A DNA stretch of 64,000 nt from Aquilaria yunnanensis (lineage: Eukaryota; Streptophyta; Magnoliopsida; Malvales; Thymelaeaceae), in assembly GCA_039654915.1 (NCBI GenBank), contig CM077599.1:70338001-70402000 (forward strand), read 5' to 3'. A program made the position numbers and the translations under genes. The notes beneath the pieces are model-generated. The model did not search any database. It had not been told where the DNA came from and worked only from the letters and a program-made list of their open reading frames with translations. The first letter of the stretch is position 1. The number at the start of each line of letters is the position of its first letter. Below, piece by piece: positions 58,143 through 64,000 of this stretch.

Positions 58143-60233
58143 CTAAGCATACTTTTCTTTCTTACTTATGAACGTTGACCATCCATCATCGACTTCGTCT
58201 TCTAACTCAGATAAGGACTCCCATGTATTTAAGTCATCGACCATGACATCATAGAAGCTTAGGGCGTTTGGGTTTTTAGAGTATTTTGGCATACCAGGGT
58301 ATGCATAAATAGTTGTTACCTCGCCATCGACCTCAAATTTCACTGGGACAACATCTTTTGGGCCACATGTGAGTACTTTAAATGTATTTTCCTTCTCTGT
58401 GAAGTCTTGAGTAGAGACCTTGACTTCATCCTCAATTTTTTCTATGAACTTTGGGGAAGTCGCTTCAAAGCATATCTCGACAACATTGGAAACCAATGGT
58501 TCCTCCAAATCATCGAATTTGATATGCCCTTCCTTTTCCATGCGGACTATAAGATCCTTTAACACAAAGCATTTCTCGATGGGGTGGCCAACGATACGGT
58601 GAAATCGGCAATACTTAGGATCGTCTACCCTTCCAACCTCCTCCGGTCTATTTGGATTTGGCAGTTCTATCAAGTTCCTTTCTAGCAACTGGTCCAAGAT
58701 TGCCGACACATCCGAATCTGCAAATGTGTATTATTTTGCTTCAAGTTCCTTGAGTGTCAATATTTTCTTTACATCCGGTTGGCCCTTCACAAATTTAGTA
58801 TCAAGACTTGAGCTCCCTTTGGAGATCTTTGCTAGAGTAGCAGCTACAGCCATGGTTTTTTTTGTCTTCACAACCTTTTCTTCTTTGTCTTTCTTGCCAT
58901 CTCTCTTTTTAGAGGAACTGCTTGGAACATAGCTCCCATGCCTTGCAATTTGGATCTCCAAGTCGTGATCCCTTGTTGCAAGTTCTTCAAACGAGTGTGA
59001 CATATTTCTCTTCAAGCTATAGAGTATTCCCCAGTGCATCCTTTGTGCACACATATCGATGGAAGAGGCTTCACTTATCCGCTCCTTGCAGTTGAGGACA
59101 TTGGCTCTCCATCGCTCTATGTATTCTGTCACTGGCTCGTTCTTCCTTTGTTTGATCACTGCCAGCTCCGAGAGGCTGACCGTCCTTCTCGTGCTGTAGA
59201 AACGTGACAAGAACTCTCTTTCAAGTTGATCTCATCTATCAATTAATCCAGCAGGCATATCCGTGTACCAGTCAAAGGCAACTCCTTTCAATGATTGCTC
59301 AAATTTCTTCACCATAAGATCACCATAGGTCCCGACATTGTTGCAGGTTTCAATGAAGTGAGCCACATGTTGTTTTTGGATTGCCCTTGCCGTCAAATTG
59401 TTGGAATTTCGGTGGTTGATAGCCTAACAGCATCCTTAGCTCATCGATCCTCCTTGAGTACAGCTTTGCATACACTAAGGATGATTGTTGAGCCACTCCA
59501 GATTGAGCTCGAACGGTATCCATGATCATGTATTGTAGTTGTTGCACAGATAATGAGGCCACAGACCTTTGGGCTGTGTCGTTCAAAGCACTTTGCAGGA
59601 CCGTACGATCATGTTGACTTTGCTTTTGCTTCTTTTCCATGTTCTTGAGCTTTTCAGCAATAGGATCAACAACTTGCTTAGTGCCACTTGTAGTTGCTTC
59701 CCCAGGAAAATATTGAGCTTCTAATTTATTTATCAATAACGCAATCTGGGCATTTTCCTCTTCAAGTTTGGCTGTCAACCTTTCGATGGAAAATACCATT
59801 TGCTCAAGATGATCCTCAGGATTTCCAGAATCTGCTACTAAGGCCGGCAACTTCGACTCCGATGATGAAAAGTAATCTGCCCACCTTTTCTTTGGGAAAG
59901 TCACAGATCCAGTTTTAGATTCTTCACTTGTGGTGGCCTTTTTCATTGATGTCTTGGAAGATGAACGAGCCCTTATCTTCTCGGCAGAAACTTCCACTCC
60001 CTTGCTCCTACTTAAGTGATTGGAGTGGCTTGAAGGATTGGATCTCCCTTTTGTTGGTTGAACTTCTTGCTTCTCTACAGCAACTTCTTCTTTCTTGCTT
60101 TTGCGAGAAAATTGTTTAGCAGAGACTCTAATTGAGATCCTTCAGTACAAGCTTTTGCACGAGTGACCGGTGCAACTTCCTTTTCCTTTGCCACAGATTT
60201 CTCGGTATTGATAGCAGCACTTTTGGCTTCCAT
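58143..60233 (-). pseudogene. Gag of the 14-kb element
   Basis: Structural protein. The start ATG at 60233 gives MEAKSAAINTEKSVAKEKE; further frames are 59997-59350 (with a Glu/Lys-rich coiled-coil-like part, EKLKNMEKKQKQSQHD), 59210-58731 (capsid core: RRTVSLSELAVIKQRKNEPV, TEYIERWRAN) and 58709-58143 with the zinc-binding CRFHRIVGHPIEKCFVLKD. Frame breaks near 60120, 59345, 59230 and 58715-58720. Order and motifs fit Tat/Ogre gag. Confidence 0.85.
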
Positions 60234-60292
60234 GATCTTTACTTGAGTTTCTTCAAAGCTTCCTCGATGTGAAAGATGAAAGGTAGAGAATG

Positions 60293-60310
60293 TCCCTAGT
60301 GGAGTCGCCA
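60293..60310 (-). promoter_or_regulatory. Primer binding site
   Basis: On the element strand, six bases after the 5' LTR, TGGCGACTCCACTAGGG begins with TGG, the complement of a tRNA CCA end. This wording resembles the site of Ogre/Tat elements that I remember as pairing with a tRNA-Arg; the tRNA assignment is from memory and not checked. Confidence 0.6.
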
Positions 60311-60316
60311 GAAATT

Positions 60317-61355
60317 TGTATGCACAAATTTCGCATGTAAAAAGTTACACCGTGAAATTAATTATAGCACAAATTACAATATTAAAATTTAGAACAGAGA
60401 TTTTGGGGGATCAACTCTCTAGCGTGCTTCTCACGTGCACAATCCTCTAATTAACGCTTTGAGCTTTTGGTGGAGACACGAATGACCTCTTCACGAACAC
60501 GGACTTCGGATTTGTCTTGCATGAACACGAACAGAGGTCCTTGCCGCTTCTTTCGGTGTAAGATTTTTGTTATACTCCTTGGACTTGGGAGCTTCGGGTA
60601 ATGTCCGCCGCTTCCTTGCCATTTTCCTTGGAGTTTGATTTGATGCCGCACAGAAACAAATCCTTCACGTTCCTCACCGCTTCCGCCGGATCTAGACTTG
60701 AACTTGATGCAGCGCTGTCCCGCGTTCTTCAAATCTGGCCTCGAAAACTAGGATTTGATCTTCTTTGGAGTTGATTTCTTCTATCGCCGGGCGTTTGTGC
60801 TTGATCGGCTTGAAGAACAAGAGAAAACTTCTTGTAGAGAGATTTTTCTTCCTCTCTAAGTTTTTGCCTCTCCAATTTCTTCTCTTCCTCCTCTTTTCCT
60901 TTGGCTTTGGGGACCTATTTATAGGTGTAGAAAGGAAGTGGTTTGGTTTAAGAGAACCACATGTGACAATTATCATGTATTTATCTCTTATATTTTTCTT
61001 AAGAGAAAATAAATATGATAATTATCTCTCATTAATTATCCAATTTATTTAACTTAAAATGATAATTAATGGAACATTCTAGAATGTTCTAGAATACTTG
61101 AGCAAAATCATGGGCTTTAATCATTTTGGATTTTGAGGCCCAATTTGTTAAGATGGACTTTGGCTAAGATAGAATAATAAGTTTTCATTCGGGGGTTCTG
61201 TTGCGTACTTTTAGGCTCAAAAAAATTAGTTTTTTTGAATTCGTAGTTTCCAAAATTGATGGATTTTTGAGTTTTTGGCATCAATTTAGAAATGAACTAG
61301 ACAATTTAAATTGAGTTTAATAATTTTTTAACCCGATTAAATTTTGATGTCTACA
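60317..61355 (-). repeat. 5' LTR
   Basis: 1039 bp; begins on the element strand with TGTAGACATCAAAATTT and ends with ..ACA. It holds the promoter of the element: TATAAATAG on the minus strand (60915-60923), so transcription probably starts about 30 bp further on, near 60885. Reading frames inside it are not genes. Confidence 0.95.
60915..60923 (-). promoter_or_regulatory. TATA box of the retrotransposon promoter
   Basis: TATAAATAG on the minus strand within the 5' LTR, conserved in the 3' LTR at 47887-47895. Confidence 0.7.
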
Positions 61356-61360
61356 AAAAG

Positions 61361-62199
61361 TTAGTAATATATACAAATCAAAGAGGCTAAATTAGTTTTT
61401 CTGCTCAAATATCACGTGTCCTAGATCTTTTATTCGTATTTCATTTCCATTTTGGTTTCAGTTAAGTTGTTGAAAAATGTTTTACGTCGGTCAAACAATG
61501 GATGGATTCCATCAAACTTTTAGTATTTGTTTCACAATGATTTTTAAAGTCTTATATTTAAATTGTTTGGTGGTTGTCTTTTAATAATTATTCAATAATT
61601 TTTTAACAATTAATAAATATTTTAAACTTTCAAATTTTATTTTCTCCAAATGCAAAATAATTTTTAGCCATATGATTTCGTTTCTCACGTATATACTATA
61701 TGTAGTAACTTTTGCACCTCAAAACGAGAACAATTAATTAATCAATTAAGTCTTAGTCCCAACTACTTGGCTTCCTACATGACATCTAACAACTAATAAA
61801 TTTAGAAAGAAAATGAAACATTACACTCCTCAAATTTTACCAGTCATTTTGTATCTTCTTAAAGGTGGTCTTATAATTATGAGCCGCACTTACACTTAGA
61901 ACGAAGAACAAATTTTATCCATATTCTATTTTACACACATTTTTTTACAACAAGATTACTTTATCATATCATCTTTTGAACTGTCACTTCAATTTTTACT
62001 TTTTCAACTTTATGAACTTATGCTTAAAAAGTTAATGGAAAAATTAAAAATAACAAATAAACTTTATTCACTTTATTAATTTCTATATTAAATCAAATGG
62101 TTTAATACACATGCCACAGAAAGAGTACCATACAAGAGCCATGAGCTGTTACTTCTAGAATGCCTCTCAATTCAAGGAATTAAAAGAAAAGAAAAACCC
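61361..62199. other. AT-rich intergenic stretch
   Basis: Continues the host sequence interrupted by the retrotransposon. No gene or element seen. Confidence 0.6.
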
Positions 62200-62509
62200 T
62201 AAAAAGTTGGGTACAATCTAATATGATCCCCTAACTTTAAGGGTCATTTTAAAGCGGCTCTTACCTCTTTTAGAACCTTTTAAAATCTCTTAACTCAACT
62301 AGGATGTCCTATTTTAATTTTCACCGTAAGTTCAAGCATTATATTAGATGAAATTTTCATATGTGGCACTTGTTACTCTCATGGTGGGTCTCAAACTACC
62401 GCATGAAAGACTATACTAAAGAGTAAGAAAATTTAAGTTAAAATTGACACAAACAAATAATTATAAGGACTTAAATTATAAATTTTCTAAATTCATCTAA
62501 ATCTTTGCG

Positions 62510-62800
62510 GTGGACAACGTTCCTCTTCTCTCCTTCACACGAATGAGCCACAATTGGCCTTCCCAGCTTGACGGAGAGGTCGCCATTCGCGATCTGCCCT
62601 CTGCCACTGTCGCTCGCAAGATGATCGGCCAACTGCAAGGACTCAGGAGAATCGACCTCCCTGACAACGTTCTTGGTGGCGCTGTCCCTCACTCTCGCAG
62701 ATTTTTCCCAAATCTCAGAGGAGTTTATCTCTTCAACAGCCACCTTTCAGGTTCTGTCCCTACTTCCATCGGCAACAACCCTTCTCTTCAGGCCGTGAGT
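62510..62800 (+). pseudogene. LRR receptor-like kinase fragment (IMK type)
   Basis: The translation includes EVAIRDLP, IGQLQGLRRIDLPDNVLGG, then AVPHSRRFFPNLRGVYLF, then NSHLSGSVPTSIGNNPSLQ: two to three leucine-rich repeats in the wording of the inflorescence-meristem receptor-like kinases IMK2/IMK3 (GQLxxLRKLSLHDN, LRGVYLFNNRLSGSIP). After Q, at about 62796, the match stops with GCCGTGAGTACCC, possibly an exon end. No signal peptide, membrane segment or kinase domain. A captured fragment, not a gene. Confidence 0.82.
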
Positions 62801-62882
62801 ACCCAAGTGGCAACGAACCTAAGAACCAAATGCACCCACGATTGAATCGACTGTAATGGCTTCCCAGCTGTAATCGGAGAAG

Positions 62883-63088
62883 GTTTTGGGCAAGAAAGCG
62901 ATGTCAATTCCAGTGGTGGAGGTGGCGGCGGCGGCTGAGGAAATGAACGGTGACGACAAAGTTTTGTTGGATGATGGCTCGTAGGCCAGAGAAAAGAAGC
63001 GGTGCCTCTGAGTCTCCAGCTACAGCAGATCGCTCTCTGGTTCCAGAACCGGCAAGCACGCTAGAAAACCAAACAGCTTGAGAAAGAA
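62883..63088 (+). pseudogene. HD-Zip class I homeodomain fragment (ATHB13/20-like)
   Basis: Too broken to form an open frame. 62883-63010 reads VLGKKAMSIPVVEVAAAAEE, then MNGDDKVLLDDGS, a stop, AREKKRCL, matching the LGKRSMS..., DDGS and EKKRRL wording just before the homeodomain of class I HD-Zip factors. In another frame 63014-63088 reads LQLQQIALWFQNRQAR, a stop in place of Trp, KTKQLEKE: helix 3 of the homeodomain and the start of the leucine zipper. Helices 1-2 (about 36 residues) are missing. It would have been a DNA-binding transcription factor. Confidence 0.82.
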
Positions 63089-63471
63089 GTTTTAGTTGGG
63101 AAAGATTTTAGGGAAGATTTAATCGGGGAAGATTTTGGGGTAAAAGAAATTTTAATCAGAGAAGATTTAATTGAGGAAAAATGAACCACTCCACCATTAA
63201 TCGGAGAAGATTTTTGGAAGAAAAGACTATGGGTTAATATACGTATTAAGTTCTTAAGATAATGTATTTATGACAATTTTAATTTAAAATTTATATGAGT
63301 GTTGTGTAGATAATCTTTGTCTGAAATAATGAATGAGCTAATAATATAAACTAAAACATCACACATTAGTTGAATTAAAAAATTTTTGAGAGGACGGTTA
63401 AAAGGTAAAAAATCACTTTATGACGCCACTTAAAATTATGGTGCCATATTTGAAGTTACCTTAAAAAAGTT

Positions 63472-64000
63472 AGTACTCGACCAAACACGAAGGACGGAGG
63501 GTCAATTAAAAGATGGTGACAGCTAACGAATCATGGTACAAATAATGGTGGGTGATGTGGGAAGATAATGTCATGTGAAGGTACTTGTGATCATCAAAAC
63601 TGTCATTCTCAATGGCATGAAACGGGAAGTTAAAACGACAAAAGTAGGGAAGTGATGTTAAAAGCGCCAAAACTTGCAATAAAACTCTTATCAGAATTCT
63701 TTAATTTGGTAGATTGTGAGTGCGCATCAAAGAACTGCAATATAAGATGACTAGTTATGTTGTCCGTGCAATATACGGGTCTTTTTATTTGTTTTTGTAA
63801 TATTTTGTGCTTTTGGGATTCTTTTTTTTCTATTAGTTGTGGTATTTACTATTTGATTTGATATGGATGTTGAATAAAATTATTAAAAAGTAAATTGGGG
63901 ACATAACTGCATGGGTTAAGAAAAAATATAATAGTGCATAATGGTAAGTAATAAAATATATTAAGGCATAACCTATTACCATGATTTTGGTGACTATATG
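63472..64000. other. Intergenic stretch to the window end
   Basis: No gene or element seen. Confidence 0.6.

Larger units (their letters stand above)
47347..61360 (-). mobile_element. Complete 14.0-kb Ty3/gypsy retrotransposon, Tat/Ogre-like
   Basis: The element is 47352-61355 with a 5-bp target duplication AAAAG at 47347-47351 and 61356-61360. LTRs: 60317-61355 (5') and 47352-48327 (3'), both TG..CA on the element strand. Order from the 5' LTR: primer site, gag, protease, RT, RNase H, a second RNase H, integrase, tandem repeats, an antisense PMD frame, 3' LTR. A second (archaeal-like) RNase H, a long 3' region and an antisense frame are features known from the Tat branch. All coding parts carry stops, so it is not autonomous now, but borders and duplication are well preserved. 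Confidence 0.95.
62200..63471 (+). mobile_element. Pack-MULE-like element carrying two gene fragments
   Basis: The element is 62209-63460 (1252 bp). Left end GGGTACAATCTAATATG and, on the complement of the right end, GGTAACTTCAAATATGG, continuing as CCCCTAACTTTAAG and CACCATAATTTTAAG: worn inverted repeats. The flanks are TAAAAAGTT (62200-62208) and TTAAAAAAGTT (63461-63471), a 9-bp duplication with one extra A. It has no transposase; instead it has an LRR kinase fragment and an HD-Zip fragment. The inside is clearly less AT-rich than the ends. Confidence 0.78.

Noticed and set aside
47352..61355. Reading the 14-kb element as an endogenous virus with an envelope gene
   Set aside because: The extra gene after integrase is antisense and has plant-mobile-domain motifs, not envelope features such as a signal peptide or membrane anchor.
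1..64000. tRNA, rRNA or CRISPR features
   Set aside because: None seen; direct repeats present are LTRs, tandem repeats or duplicated SNU13 segments.

Overview
This is a window of plant nuclear DNA, most likely from a dicot. It is AT-rich and has spliced genes with GT..AG introns, plant-type mobile elements (Tat/Ogre-like and Del/Tekay-like Ty3/gypsy, plant LINEs, MULEs, hAT, mariner and CACTA-like elements) and a telo-box (AAACCCTAA) in a 5' UTR. I see only one gene that still looks functional: SNU13/NHP2L1 (the 15.5K snRNP protein), five coding exons at 24315-27129 on the + strand. Everything else is transposon, pseudogene or plain intergenic sequence.

Left part (1-11 kb): the 3' half of a decayed Del/Tekay-type gypsy element (minus strand, running off the window start) abuts a LINE fragment (3470-6880, minus). 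A 1.66-kb MULE-like element with long terminal inverted repeats (4380-6038) splits that LINE. After about 3.9 kb of intergenic DNA comes a GTTCG-rich non-autonomous hAT element (10818-11282) with a perfect 8-bp target duplication.

SNU13 region (11.6-28.4 kb): four SNU13 copies lie in a row. Copies A (11.6-12.6 kb), B (13.2-14.2 kb) and C (20.0-22.5 kb) are pseudogenes; D is intact. Intron and flank similarities pair A with C and B with D, which suggests that a two-gene block was duplicated as a unit. A LINE fragment (14.5-15.5 kb) and a mariner element (16.87-18.95 kb) later inserted into the flank of copy B. All three pseudogenes carry the same TAG at the codon for Gln118.

Middle (28.4-46.6 kb): a CACTA-like remnant, a MULE with an internal Ser/Pro-rich segment (29326-30927), a second GTTCG-rich hAT element (31223-31945), and a near full-length but dead LINE (about 32.6-39.0 kb, +) carrying a 905-bp hAT element in its RT domain. 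Then comes a 6.1-kb hAT transposon (40499-46625) with a recognisable but broken transposase, itself interrupted by a LINE tail and an LTR-like insertion.

Right part (47.3-64 kb): a complete 14.0-kb Tat/Ogre-type Ty3/gypsy retrotransposon (47352-61355, minus strand; 5-bp duplication AAAAG, two LTRs of about 1 kb). It has gag-PR-RT-RNaseH-extra RNaseH-INT on the minus strand. Between integrase and the 3' LTR it carries an antisense plant-mobile-domain (PMD) reading frame on the + strand, separated from integrase by a tandem repeat of about 60-70 bp. Beyond it a 1.25-kb Pack-MULE-like element (62209-63460) holds fragments of two unrelated genes: an IMK-type LRR receptor kinase and an HD-Zip class I homeodomain factor.
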